Both the position numbers and the translations under genes were made by a program. From positions 14,318-78,317 of the forward strand of contig NMRA01000682.1 in NCBI GenBank assembly GCA_002633005.1: DNA of 64,000 nt, written 5' to 3'. The DNA is from Phoronis australis (lineage: Eukaryota; Phoronida; Phoronidae). Shown piece by piece: positions 53,389-59,877 of the stretch. The notes under the pieces were generated by a model that was not told the origin of the DNA, searched no databases, and was given only the letters and a program-made list of their open reading frames with translations. Within the stretch, counting starts at the first letter, position 1; every line of letters starts with the position of its first letter.

Positions 53389-55657
53389 NTGCAAACAATA
53401 ACTGCACGGATATCTTTTCCTCAGTTGTAAGAGCACTAGACCGGCGAACTATATACCTGCAGTTCAATTCCCAGTTCGGATTCTTGATTTTTCTGTGATT
53501 ATTTGATAGGCAAGAGAAGCGCTGCTATTTTTGATCAGCATATACACTGTACATATGTTTCATTGGGATCTGCGGATGTTTACGTGCCGACAATCACAAT
53601 GTATTTGAAATGGCCATCAGCACAAGTACTGAGAAAGTTTACCAGAATATAGAATCCCCCAAAATACTAATAATGCAGGTTACATTTCCACGAGTTACTT
53701 GTGACGTCGTCGGACGTTTGCAACCGGACAACTATCTCGCAGTGCAGTTGAGAAGCACCGCCGTCGACGAAACCTTCCTATTTTCGCATGGGATGTTTAA
53801 CGGCCATGGTACATGTACATGTACAGGATATCTCTTATTTGGGAAGAGGTGCATTTTTTGAATAGGGGAACCTGTGCATGGTGCATAACTGTGTTGGTAC
53901 ATATCCGTCAAAAGTGATTGATTCACGCCATTTCACCACTGACTCGTCTTTTCTGCACACGAGGCCGAAGGACTTATAAGCATTATCGTTGCAATACACA
54001 TGTACCTTGTTGCCGTGTGCTACGGCCTGTTGTTATATGACGTCATACTGTATGGATGCCAGTCACGGTAAGCCACGCTCAGTCATCCACAAGACATATT
54101 GGTGTTGAATAACCAGAAAAGTGTTATTTTATAATAAATCGACCTGAAATTTCAGTCTGTGAAATATACACGTTAAAGCACTGAACCATTCAATGATATC
54201 AAAAGTTTTTCGGAAACAATCAATCCGAGAATATAAAAAAATGAAACTATCCCTGAACCGATTCGTGCAACTGGGTGTCGTTTTAGCGCTGATGTATTTC
54301 TTAGTTTTCTGGGTCTTTTTTCGTGTCTTAGCTTCTGGACTGTAAATATAGTCGCAACATGCCCCCAGCATTGGAAAATAACGATGAAAACTATGTGGAT
54401 TTGCAGAACTTGAGATAAGGACTGTATCGCAAAAAGCAAATTTTACGCTACGGCCGTCAGCGGTGGAGTACTTAGAACGTTATTATGTCACAATTTCCTG
54501 CAAGGAATGTAGATATGCTGTAAGCATCCACAACGAAACGCTTTTGTCGAGTTAGATTTTAGGCTGATTTTGCTTGCTGTGCACGCATAGCTTCAACTAT
54601 TTAAAATGACCCGCATTGAAACTTTAGCGAGTTCGAAAAATAGCCGCCTGGTCACCGTGCGTCGGAATTTCCATCGGTATTTTTTCTGTTTTTAAAGCAT
54701 TAAAACTGGTTTTTCAGGAACGACGCCTTGGGTTGATGATATAGGTAACCCAAATGAACGAGCTCAATCAAATTTGGCGTTGCACAGGCAAAATTAGTCG
54801 ACATGAAGATTGCTAACCAACTATGAAATACGGCCTCTACCGTGGTATACGCATTGGCTCCACTTTCCCGAAATTCATAGTTGATAATGTGACCTACCCA
54901 GCATCCGTATTTTCACATATATAGCAAAAGGAAGGGTATACAACAGAGGCATTTTGCATCCAGTCGCCTGATTGTTTAGTCAGTAGACTGATTGTCATAC
55001 ACGATTTCGCATAACATTGCTACTATGCATTGCGGGAGCACTTTTGGATCACCGCTGTGCTTATAAATTTTTACGCACCATACGGTTCACCTATACAATT
55101 TTACAAGGCCTCTTTCCAAATTACACTGTTAACGTTTCACGGGCAGTACAAGAGTTGGAAAACCGACCCCTTACGGTGGCGGATTTAAAGGGGGAGGGGG
55201 CAATGGACCCCCTAAAACTCTTCCAGATTCCATTTCACAATTAGGGGGTGCGAATGTCTGACGGGTAAAATCCTGGATAATACTTTGCCCTGGCCCAACC
55301 TAACTAAAAATCCTGGATCCGCCCCTGCCTTAAAACAAATAAAAGTTAGACAAGTATAAGTCGTGCTCAAACTCAAAGGACAGCTTCGCATTCTACGATT
55401 CGGGAGCTCGAAAAATCGTGTCGGAGTAAACTGTAGCCGTTTTAAGATTAGTAGAGTCGATAACTGCTCAGAAGATAACATGTAATTACTAACGTCGCCG
55501 TAACGATACTGCTTGCGGTCCCTGTGAGTTCCGGTTCTCCTGCGGAATTATAAACACACGTATAGCTGTGCTCTGAGTCGGGGCTCCCAGAGTTTGCACC
55601 GTTAGATAAAACTGTAGCATAAATTACGATATCCACGTTGCCTCCTCCACTTGGTAC
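24718..55657 (-). CDS. ZP-domain transmembrane protein gene, 3' six exons (partial)
   Basis: Six minus-strand exons join in one frame with matching phases (0/2, 1/1, 2/2, 1/0, 0/1, 2/stop), giving 292 residues to a stop. In order: end of ZP-N with Cys34; the first ZP-C strands; the ZP-C core with Cys134, Cys187, Cys195 and Cys200; a tetrabasic RRRR site (204-207); a spacer; a transmembrane helix (about 249-271); and a 21-residue tail with NPVY (285-288). The C-KPT-N-C-then-basic order matches the C-terminal ZP layout of uromodulin-like proteins. In that family ZP modules polymerise outside the cell after cleavage at the basic site, which releases them from the membrane anchor. Introns run from about 3.3 to 9 kb and are full of mobile elements. 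The signal peptide, first half of ZP-N and any upstream domains were not found and may lie beyond the window. The domain call is confident; the orthologue is unknown. Confidence 0.9.
25074..25106. repeat. (GGGA)n tract flanking the 6.04 kb element, left
   Basis: Purine tract directly abutting CCCTTACAAAAATG. The matching tract at 31148-31190 suggests the element inserted into, or copied, a GGGA microsatellite. Confidence 0.95.
25117..25550. repeat. Left array of AACTTAAGTT palindromes
   Basis: About twenty near-identical palindromic words separated by short T- or A-rich spacers, decaying toward the interior (after about 25490). Subterminal arrays of this kind usually bind the transposase. 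Confidence 0.92.
26066..26377 (+). CDS. Exon-like frame inside the 6.04 kb element
   Basis: From about 26066 the frame reads APVNFEEKVVCWLARDNEVY, then EQSQQEDISEVLEVR. A good donor (AGTCAG before GTTAGT) lies at 26167; unspliced, it continues to TAA at 26377. A TTTTATAAG box at about 26055 and an alternative ATG at 26112 in another frame (MKFTSRASKKTFQKFWKS) leave the true frame uncertain. Family not recognised. Confidence 0.3.
   Translation, partial: PVNFEEKVVCWLARDNEVYEQSQQEDISEVLEVRLVPENVLKSLGYYRWCDFQQTCQVQLLLSATHESRCHIHTVILTWTHSVCELFKLLTRNILLEVHQRKP
26610..26774. mobile_element. MITE, GCGCGCACCCAGG family
   Basis: Ends in CCTGGGTGCGCGCAT and carries the GCTCGTTCGAGCC and GACCTTTT blocks shared with 36550-36700 and 59618-59877. 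Confidence 0.65.
27297..27650. mobile_element. Foldback element, 354 bp
   Basis: Arms of about 170 bp starting CACGGGTGAGAAACAAC are near-perfect reverse complements. Within each arm are repeated GACCGCCGGGG and CAGAAAACAGGA blocks. It would form a long hairpin and has no ORF of interest. Confidence 0.9.
27858..28010. mobile_element. MITE, GGCGGATCCAGG family
   Basis: GGTGGATTCAGAGG at the left and CCTGGATCCGCCC at the right, with GGCCATGGCCCC inside. Relatives at 43610-43675, 45663-45807, 55176-55326 and, split, 36484-36792. hAT-type assignment is likely but unproven. Confidence 0.7.
28115..28219 (+). CDS. Exon-like block inside the 6.04 kb element
   Basis: The acceptor is attgttttcag and the donor CAG/GTAGAG. 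The phase-0 frame is 35 residues: INLAEYLEELDIQTFASKQS, then GGIGLFTSTWQ. The next acceptor at 29131 continues SAPSTIVG and stops. It reads as real coding sequence, but the frame does not join directly to the exon-like block at 26066. No family recognised. Confidence 0.4.
29132..29158 (+). CDS. Possible terminal exon (SAPSTIVG-stop)
   Basis: The acceptor tctttattgcag is followed in phase 0 by eight codons and TAA, continuing the frame of 28115-28219. A long AT-rich 3' region with a MITE follows. Confidence 0.35.
29335..29840. mobile_element. TIR MITE, TATAGGGCCC family
   Basis: The left end TAGGGCCCTTTCACATTGAC and right end GTTAGTATGAGAGGCCCTA are imperfect complements. The internal GCGAAGTTAACTGG block occurs twice. 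PIF/Harbinger-like by termini (inference). Confidence 0.65.
30740..31135. repeat. Right array of AACTTAAGTT palindromes
   Basis: Mirror of the left array, about twenty copies, densest toward the terminus. It includes blocks with AAAACTTGTTCC spacers. Confidence 0.92.
31148..31233. repeat. (GGGA)n and (GA)n tracts, right flank
   Basis: Continuation of the purine microsatellite found at 25074-25106, passing into pure GA. Confidence 0.95.
31884..31971 (-). CDS. ZP gene exon e (last ZP Cys and furin-type site)
   Basis: The acceptor is catattttag and the donor is GTAAGT. It encodes NCTPLRRRRD, then a polar spacer. The Cys closes the C-x-P-x-C motif begun in exon d. RRRR-D fits the consensus furin cleavage site that follows ZP modules. 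An N-x-S/T sequon (NST) lies in the spacer. Phase 0 in and phase 1 out agree with both neighbours. Confidence 0.88.
31972..33529. other. ZP intron sequence, no gene recognised
   Basis: Short ORFs only. A purine-rich patch lies at about 33115-33150. Homology to the Kolobok-like family begins near 33530. Confidence 0.5.
33585..33872 (+). pseudogene. THAP zinc-finger exon, copy C (one frameshift)
   Basis: C2CH ligands are visible: CIVPAC at the start and VCGRHFVDSDY at the end, with LRKWLAVVKN giving the conserved Trp. A run of seven T at about 33647 (six in copy D) shifts the frame between TSFF and RLLREPEM. THAP domains bind specific DNA and form the N-terminus of P-, Kolobok- and related transposases. 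No DDE core follows. Confidence 0.8.
33809..33989 (-). pseudogene. P2X7-ballast-like first exon, copy C
   Basis: Start ATG at 33989, donor GTAAGCC after 33809. The frame near the end reads GYQLQPEYTDQEILERR, then ATERMDSSL, agreeing with copies A and D. A degenerate TATA box lies upstream at about 34050. It runs opposite the THAP exon, so the two genes converge and overlap. Confidence 0.45.
35126..36194. other. ZP intron sequence, no gene recognised
   Basis: Short ORFs only. A weakly folded block with CGAGTAAACGCC near both 35750 and 35850 could be an old MITE. Confidence 0.45.
36195..36328. repeat. Tandem repeat, 43-bp unit, three copies
   Basis: The unit begins TTTGAGAATACCCGTGCC; copies start at 36195, 36237 and 36280, the third diverged. 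Confidence 0.92.
36484..36792. mobile_element. GGATCCAGG-family MITE split by a GCGCGCACCC-family MITE
   Basis: Outer ends GCAGATCCAGCATTTTGAG and CCCCTAAATTCGCCACTG belong to the family at 27858. The inner segment, about 36550-36700, starts GATGCGCGCGCCCAGCC and ends in GGTTACGCGCAT, the family at 59618. Confidence 0.6.
36887..36957. repeat. (TA)n microsatellite
   Basis: TA repeat with one TACATA interruption near the right end. Confidence 0.97.
36958..38727. other. ZP intron, no gene recognised
   Basis: A repeated motif around ATGACCACTAG occurs near 37475 and 37667. A diverged 44-bp duplication (GCTACATACT- type) lies at about 38480-38567. Overlapping ORFs at 37240-37518 have no support. 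Confidence 0.45.
38728..38923 (-). CDS. ZP gene exon d (ZP-C cysteine core)
   Basis: The acceptor is gtttctcag and the donor is GTATGG. It has 65 codons and begins with the Cys of the I-D-x-x-C motif. VNMVMFSPPASATLTVEV aligns with the F-x-F strand region, followed by AIC and TCKPT. Spacing of the Cys residues matches the C-x-V-x-x-C and C-x-P-x-C pattern of ZP-C domains. Confidence 0.88.
39442..39654 (-). pseudogene. Possible LINE endonuclease N-terminal scrap
   Basis: CLKIRVGTFSGRVSGIKHWL resembles the L-R-x-G-T-W-N-V opening of LINE apurinic endonucleases, but the Trp-Asn pair is lost and the rest does not continue. Could be chance. Confidence 0.25.
40392..41180 (+). mobile_element. Solo LTR of the Ty3-type family
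   Basis: 789 bp from TGTCAGAATATAG to CGTGACA, flanked by the perfect 5-bp duplication CTCGT (40387-40391 and 41181-41185). It keeps a TATAAAT promoter box (40728-40734) and an AATAAA signal (41074-41079). It arose by recombination between the LTRs of a full insertion. It is longest of the three LTRs and can anchor the alignment. Confidence 0.95.
41545..41605 (-). repeat. tRNA-derived SINE fragment
   Basis: The minus strand has GGTTCGATGCCC (box B) about 35 bases after a box-A-like GCGTGAGTAAAG. The flanking block at 41650-41880 is related to 52960-53230. Confidence 0.5.
42118..42205 (-). CDS. ZP gene exon c (ZP-C)
   Basis: The acceptor is gatcttgtag and the donor is GTAAGA. It runs 88 bases, 2+84+2. 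It encodes NGLYDGLAIITKATYKSDNG and ends in SIKVIDGR. That matches the ZP-C segment leading to the conserved I-x-D-x-x-C; the Cys is the first complete codon of the next exon. Many ZP proteins have a Cys before the A-T-x motif, and here that position is Lys. Confidence 0.83.
42803..44208 (+). mobile_element. TIR element, uninterrupted relative of 4031-12002
   Basis: Ends GACTCTATTCACGCGGCGG and the complement of GACCCTATTCACGCCGACA, with TA on each side. Non-autonomous, about 1.4 kb. A short GGCGGATTTAG-type MITE is embedded at about 43610-43675. It shows the empty site for the 6.39 kb insertion. Confidence 0.8.
44583..44623. other. Hairpin, 11-bp stem
   Basis: ACGTTCCTGTC and GACAGGAACGT are separated by a 15-base loop. 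No gene context. Confidence 0.8.
44828..44970. mobile_element. Small foldback MITE
   Basis: The arms CAGTTCAGTAACGCTGGGAC and its partner TAGGTCCTAGCGTTACTGAA enclose about 100 bp. A relative at 52136-52283 shares the CTTGCTTTTTAGCGAGGTCC block. Confidence 0.75.
45058..46192. mobile_element. 1.13 kb TIR element inserted in a LINE
   Basis: A perfect 23-bp inverted repeat starts CAGCCGATTTCATAAAGGTG. The likely duplication is AAA (45055-45057, 46193-46195). Subterminal regions are rich in ACCAGGTTTAA and AGACCAGGTCTAA words at both ends. A GGATCCGCC-family MITE lies inside at 45663-45807. No transposase. Confidence 0.85.
46193..47274 (-). pseudogene. LINE ORF2 fragment: endonuclease C-term to pre-RT
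   Basis: Minus-strand frames read FTCLSNKGCGVVDYVILS and LLDVSDHLLF (S-x-x-D-Y and S-D-H of the endonuclease). Then come a basic linker (FRHHNDQVTFNKYKELRQKF), NPRAFWQL, and SEIFVALRDLPNGKAS, which precedes the RT fingers. Stops and frameshifts separate the blocks. The 45058-46192 element cuts it off before the RT. Confidence 0.8.
47303..47892 (+). pseudogene. LINE ORF1 (L1-type coiled coil and RRM-like)
   Basis: An open frame of 187 residues follows ATG at 47329. A coiled-coil start (SLQKSIETAREENALLQDF) leads to SDNVVFHGFEEK and IKRDRRIGRRQRGKKKTLI, the RRM-like core of L1-type ORF1 proteins. It ends in ISEDFSMKVRKARRELY, the conserved C-terminal segment. ORF1p binds RNA as a trimer in L1. 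The 5' end is truncated, but this frame is intact. Confidence 0.8.
47958..48599 (+). pseudogene. LINE ORF2 endonuclease, N-terminal part, broken
   Basis: Frames read MRTTVWNVHGLGTKTENK, LVGVVETWAANE and GRNSGGVCVFVK (the N, E and G-G-V blocks of the apurinic endonuclease). After frameshifts comes CWRSYNARIGKLTDYIQ, where the family has G-D-x-N-A-R-x-G. It ends near RQNLHELCKVM. The RT is absent. Confidence 0.75.
48600..49995. other. AT-rich intron, diverged tandem duplication
   Basis: Blocks 48780-48930 and 48940-49085 share an order of short words (GTGCAATTATCAGTATAATTT; CAAAGTAGCTACATT) and look like an old duplication. No gene seen. Confidence 0.45.
50102..50344 (+). pseudogene. Degenerate THAP domain
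   Basis: One frame gives RCVSGGFSNSSQAENVSVF (second zinc Cys changed to Phe). The next gives PKDTKVAQKWHRFVCRTR and SGATLCPAHFEDSCF, with the Trp and C-x2-H ligands. A frameshift near 50165 separates the halves. The AVPF box is absent. Confidence 0.75.
50378..50626 (-). CDS. Acidic ORF opposite the THAP fragment
   Basis: Starts ATGGCGGAGAGC in a good initiation context and runs 82 codons. The N-terminal half is very acidic (REFERDDDYEQELNEYYEK), the C-terminal half ends KWPRAQQVNQVIQQTILN. Intact frame, family not recognised. Ends just beyond the THAP pseudogene in convergent orientation. Confidence 0.45.
   Translation of the reverse strand: MAESREFERDDDYEQELNEYYEKTYGNGGQDEEMGLHESENKFNLLPAPYFSTLSLTNWILPREKWPRAQQVNQVIQQTILN
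51196..51341 (-). CDS. ZP gene exon b (ZP-N/ZP-C linker and first ZP-C strands)
   Basis: The acceptor is aactccag and the donor is GTAAGT. One base completes a Thr codon from exon a; 48 codons follow, and one base is left for Asp. The text TPTLRLEIVDSSSNAIYTA, then GTQVLFRVTVSD, is the usual opening of ZP-C, where alternating hydrophobic strands precede the conserved G-x-x-L-x-x-R stretch. Confidence 0.85.
52136..52283. mobile_element. Small foldback MITE, relative of 44828-44970
   Basis: GAGTTCAGTAGGCTAGGACC at the left and a complementary GAGGTCCTAGCGCTCGC at the right, with CACGTAATCTCGCAACGTC inside. Confidence 0.65.
53247..53495 (+). repeat. Two tRNA-derived SINE heads around a (CA)n tract
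   Basis: The first head has TAGCTTAGTGGTAAGAGC (box A, 53252-53269) and GGTTCGATTCC (box B, 53287-53297). A second, more decayed head lies at about 53415-53475. Between them is (CA)n at 53341-53388, with one N. Acceptor-stem pairing is absent, so these are not tRNA genes. Confidence 0.75.
53496..55175. other. ZP intron, no gene recognised
   Basis: A plus frame after an acceptor at 53676 (VTFPRVTCDVVGRLQPDNYL) looks mildly protein-like but lacks a partner. Otherwise short ORFs. Confidence 0.4.
55176..55326. mobile_element. MITE, GGCGGATCCAGG family
   Basis: GTGGCGGATTTAAAGGGGG at the left and TCCTGGATCCGCCCC at the right; GAATGTCTGA-GGG is shared with 27858-28010. Confidence 0.75.
55494..55657 (-). 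CDS. ZP gene exon a (second half of ZP-N)
   Basis: The acceptor reads tattttcag before GTACC and the donor is GTTAGT, so the exon is 54 codons plus two bases. It encodes VDIVIYATVLSNGAN, then SYTCVY. This resembles the late ZP-N strand with the Y-x-N-T-like turn, followed by the conserved Cys-x-Tyr. It starts in phase 0, so the missing upstream exon should end on a complete codon. The exon-like segment at 56859-57109 ends in phase 1 and cannot be its direct partner. Confidence 0.82.
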
Positions 55658-56147
55658 CTGAAAATATAGTCAGAGTATGATACTCAGGGTTACTCAAGAT
55701 TTTCTCATTTTTGACATGCAGTTACTGAGACGTTAGAACAGGATTACCGTTCCACTGCACGACTTTGCAATATTAACTCACAGGACAAGTGAACTGCAAG
55801 TCTTTGCTGGTAGTAATTGCAACATACAGTAGATACGATTCATCCGTCTAGAATAGAAAAATTCCACGATATTTGTTGGGATCACTGACTGTGGATATAA
55901 ATGTACTGGGACAAAGTTAATGGCCCGGATGTAGCAATAATATGTTCCTACTCTAAAATTGGCAAATTTCCATGAAACGTGGCGTGGCATGCTATGTAGA
56001 CGCAATTAGGACATACACTGCGACTATAGGACAAAACCTTTGCAAGGCGTTATCGAATGAATAAAGGTTGAAAGTTGTTGAAGGTGATTTCACAATTGCA
56101 TTCGAAGAATCTGGCATATCAAACAGGCACTGCTCACCATGTACTCG

Positions 56148-56398
56148 TTCCCTCCATGTTTCCATCCATCCATGTTTCACTTCCCTCCATGTTTCACTCC
56201 CCTCCATCTTTCACTCCCCTCCATGTTTCACTCCCCTCCATGTTTCACTCCCCTCCATGTTTCACCCCCCTCCATGTTTCACTCCCCTCCATGTTTCTCC
56301 AACTTCCATGTTTCATTATCCTCTATGATTCACTCCCCTCCATGTTTCACTCCCCTCCTTGTTTCACCCACCTCCATGTTTCACTACTCTCCATGTTT
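56148..56398. repeat. 17-bp minisatellite
   Basis: About 14 copies of TCCATGTTTCACTCCCC with small changes. Because 17 is not divisible by three, all three plus frames stay open and read the same peptide cycle, so the ORFs here are not evidence of coding. Confidence 0.95.
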
Positions 56399-56858
56399 AT
56401 GTGAGTGCTCGTCTAGCGTAATGTTGCTTACCAACAAAGCTGATGCACGAGGCATAAAATTATCTCGTAGTACCCATCAGTAGTTACCACCCAGAAAGGT
56501 GAGCCAAATCCAACTATTTTGTTTGTTGAATGATTAATTAAGGTTAACCTTTAATTCCATGTTGAAACCAAAGTTCAACCTGATCATCATTTATGAGCCC
56601 CTCATCACCCAAGTATATGTAACTATCCAGAGAGTGTGCTAGCTAATTCACAATGCCTTATCCATGAAAAATCACACTCACGCACGCACTCAAACAAACA
56701 GATAACAATACAAAGCCTAAGTGAAAGTTAATTTTTTAATATAATGTGCCACTGTTAGTTCGGCATTGTTTTGGGCAAAGATTGCTGATAAATAGAAAAA
56801 CAAGAATAAACATCCGCTATATTGTTAGCTGTTTTCAAACTTTTTCCACCAGCTACTA

Positions 56859-57109
56859 CCTGAATCACCAACTTGAATAAGCTGTAGTTGTGCTTGATCA
56901 AATATTCGAAGATGTCCACGGTAAGTGTGAACTTGTGGGACTCGAACTTGGTTGTGGCAGTCTAACATAATCTCCTTCCGTCCACTCAGGCTACAGTATG
57001 AGCAGTTGCAATAGCTGATATCAAGAAGAGATAACCAGGAAGGGACAACTGTTTTAGCGCATTTTAACGGATATTCAAAAGTGATTTCAAAAGTAAATGT
57101 TAAAGTCGT
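56859..57109 (-). CDS. Exon-like frame, unidentified
   Basis: The acceptor gcttggattccag and donor TCAG/GTAGTA bound 83 codons. The sequence includes TLTFTFEITFEYPLKCAK, SYCNCSYCSL and IMLDCHNQVRV. It is Cys-rich and could be extracellular, or a zinc-binding transposon piece. It lies upstream of the ZP exons on the same strand, but its phase (1 out) does not fit exon a (phase 0 in), so at least one intermediate exon would be needed. Confidence 0.35.
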
Positions 57110-57303
57110 CTGGAATCCAAGCATTGTGTTTGAAAGCTTATTCCTTTAGCTATAAGATGACACCACTTTGGTCCTCAAAGACTGCATATTAATGGCACTA
57201 GGGTGCTTTGAACATGACTTGTTTTACCCTTAAAAAGATCCCTCTTTCCAGGCATGTACTCGGGCATGATCCTCTTTTTTGAACCAACAGATGTCACTTA
57301 TAT

Positions 57304-57394
57304 ATGCAAATGAGGCTCGCATCCCACGTCATATGACGTCATACGACGTCATATGACGCGAACTTCCAATTTGAACCCTCCGGTGCCTATATAG
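57304..57394 (+). promoter_or_regulatory. Candidate compact promoter: octamer, CRE triplet, TATA
   Basis: ATGCAAAT (57304-57311), then three 10-bp-spaced copies of the CATAYGACGT type including a perfect TGACGTCA (57334-57341), then CTATATAG (57387-57394). Octamer is an established POU-factor site and TGACGTCA an established CREB/ATF site. No gene was found downstream on the plus strand. Confidence 0.4.
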
Positions 57395-57656
57395 CGAATG
57401 ACTTGAAACGCAGGTCTACCTGATTAGGCAGATCTAAGAAAATTACAGTAAGAACTCACACAAGTCAATGTTCAAAGAACATTGAATGGTTTCACATGAA
57501 AATACATTTAATTGTATTTGGATACGCTTGCATATGTGTAAGCGTAGACTTAGCCATTTTGCTTAAATCCAGATTTAGAAGCAGGTGTTAGTCAAGGCTG
57601 CTCCCGCCGGGTGGCAGGTGTCGTGGCGTCCGAGTAGCCGGGAAGTCCGATCCATG

Positions 57657-57765
57657 CATGCGCAATTCGACGAACTAATGCTAGTCGCTGGTCAGCTAAG
57701 CTATGATTCATGCGCAATTCGAAGAACTAATGCTAGTCGCTGGTCAGCTCCGCTATGATTCATCT
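57657..57765. repeat. 52-bp tandem duplication
   Basis: CATGCGCAATTCGA-GAACTAATGCTAGTCGCTGGTCAGCT occurs twice with few changes. Confidence 0.92.
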
Positions 57766-58847
57766 GAGACGTGCGGTCTAACTCGAACCTATACCCGTGT
57801 TCTGGCTCCAAGGTTGTTTTGTTTGACCCAGTTTCGGGAAAAGTTTATTTTACTACAGTCATTTCCTGAAGATTTTTTTGAAAGCTATGATCCCGAAATC
57901 CTTGGCCTATAGAGCTGTATCAAAATTCATTGTTGAAACACAGCCGCACTGGTCCAGCTTCTGCCGCCGGCGGCTGGGGAAAATGCCATGGAACGCGTGT
58001 CCCAAAAATGCACACACTTCAACTCCTGCAGTTCAAGTTCTTTTTCCGTCAATCACTGTGCGCGTATCCTACGCGGGCAGCCAACACCTTATTTTTAACG
58101 TGGGTGCGTCACTGAGTCACGACGTGTCCAGCCTTTGCAGTATGCACGGGAATGTCAAGCAAACGATTCGGTTTAGAAGAACCTAAATTCATTGCACAAT
58201 ACTACTGGGAACTACAAGCATCAAGGAAATGCAAAGACAATCTTTCCAAATTTACGAGCAATGACTTGAATTTCTTTTTCGATCCGATCTACGGTTTGTA
58301 ATTTTTTTAATTTCTTTAGTCTAGTTTTTTTAAAATTCAATACATTCATGAATATCACTGTTATCGTTTAGAGTCCTTCTTTGCGATATGGTGGTCTGAT
58401 GATGGTTCGAATTTTTACAAGCCCGTCCTTCAGCCTTCAACTAAGTTCAGTGACGCATCGTCATTTCTTACAAGACAGCTCCTGTGCTGTGCACGAATGT
58501 TTTGTGTTTTTGATGAATTTGAAATCTCAACTTCCCCTCGTGAGTAGTTGGCAGTGTCATGTCGGAGGTGTATAGAGGGCGCAGCACTAAAAAAGTGGGG
58601 CTAAAGCCCCCTCAGCCCCCTGCAGTGCACCGCCTATGGACCATTGAAAAACTTGAACTGAATAAAAGAAGAATGCCACCCGATTTAATTAGTCTTTTTT
58701 GCCTTATTAATTGGACTATATCCACATCGCCTCGCACGCGGTCGACTTTATCTTGCCAAGAGGTGTCTCGTTAACCTGTGAGGAAGGTGAGGAACGACGC
58801 TAGCGACGTCAGTGATTCATCTGCACCAAATGAGAGTGAATGCAGCT

Positions 58848-59040
58848 ATGGTGCGGTGCATCGTTCCCGCTTGTGCGAGCTATGCAGCTGCGAGGAAAGC
58901 GGGAATATCGTTTTTTCGACTTCCTGGAGAGTCCGAAATGTTTAGGAAGTGGATCGCAGTAGTGAAGAATGAAAAGTACGCTGTAAATAGCAAGTAAGAG
59001 GCCGTGTAACATCTCCTTGTCTGTGGCCTGCAGTGGTCGA
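58848..59040 (+). pseudogene. THAP zinc-finger exon, copy D
   Basis: From ATG at 58848: MVRCIVPACASYAAARKAG, ISFFRLPGESEMFRKWIAVV, then KNEKYAVNSK and a TAA where copy C has Tyr. The first two zinc Cys and the Trp are present. The distal C-x2-H is lost behind the stop. Confidence 0.82.
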
Positions 59041-59074
59041 CAGCCGCGTGAGTGCCTGACGAATCCCAGCTTGC

Positions 59075-59255
59075 CAAGTAACTATCCCTACGTTCCCGGC
59101 GTTGTCTGAGCTTGTTCACGGCGCTTCTTTAGTATTTCTTCATCACTGTATTCCTGTTCGAACAGATAGCCTGTGAAACCTAACGATCCACCTGCGAAGT
59201 CTTCGTCGGGACTGATGAGCTCTCGTCTAAGTCGCGGGTTATTGCGAGTTGCCAT
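59075..59255 (-). pseudogene. P2X7-ballast-like first exon, copy D
   Basis: Start ATG at 59255, about 60 bases after a TTTTATATAAG box (59315-59325). Reads MATRNNPRLRRELISPDEDF, then GFTGYLFEQEYSDEEILKKR. A TAG precedes the former donor, which is GC here instead of GT. The frame up to the stop is clean. See copies A and C for the comparison. Confidence 0.5.
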
Positions 59256-59617
59256 GTTGACGTTTAATACTGAGCGTTCTGTTTCAAAATGAATTATTCT
59301 CACCCTAACCAATACTTATATAAAACTGAAACAAAGTCTGTCTCGTTAGATGCAATTTGTAATGCCTTTGGAGTGTTCCTGAGTGCAAACATGATTTGAG
59401 AAGCCAGCAATGAATAAATCCCTGCGTTACCGGCTTTCAGTGCAATAAAACTAATTGACGGGACACCGAGGCCGTGTGAGCTCATGCTAATTTAGTACTA
59501 GATGGCAGAAACTGTTGTGAAACAACTAGATTTCCATCCCACGGCCAGGTGTTAGGGGAACCTTTATTTATATTAACATTATTCAAATAATGATTGTCAA
59601 TGTACAGCTTCTGCCCT

Positions 59618-59877
59618 GACAATGCGCGCACCCAGGGGCGCTCAGGGGCTCGAACGAGCTAGGGCAAAGTGGCGAAGTGGACAAAAAGGTCCGCCTCTGG
59701 GAAACAAAAAGTCCGAGAAAATGAGACTAAAGTCCTCTAAATAAGCACAATCGCGCAGTTCACAGTGGTGCCTCGTTTTTTTAGCTCACCCGCTTTTTTG
59801 TTACCAAAAGGTCCACAACGTCAGAAATTCGAGCCCCCATATTGAAGGCTGGGTGTGCGCATACTGACGGTGCTGTG
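59618..59877. mobile_element. MITE nested in copy D
   Basis: Ends ATGCGCGCACCCAGG and GGGTGTGCGCAT. CTGAC occurs on both sides (59613-59617 and 59878-59882), and copy C has a single CTGAC at the matching place (34359-34363). Confidence 0.82.

Noticed and set aside
56068-56483. Overlapping plus-strand ORFs with repeated HVSLPSMFHSPP-like peptide
   Set aside because: The 17-bp minisatellite keeps all frames open; no splice or start evidence.
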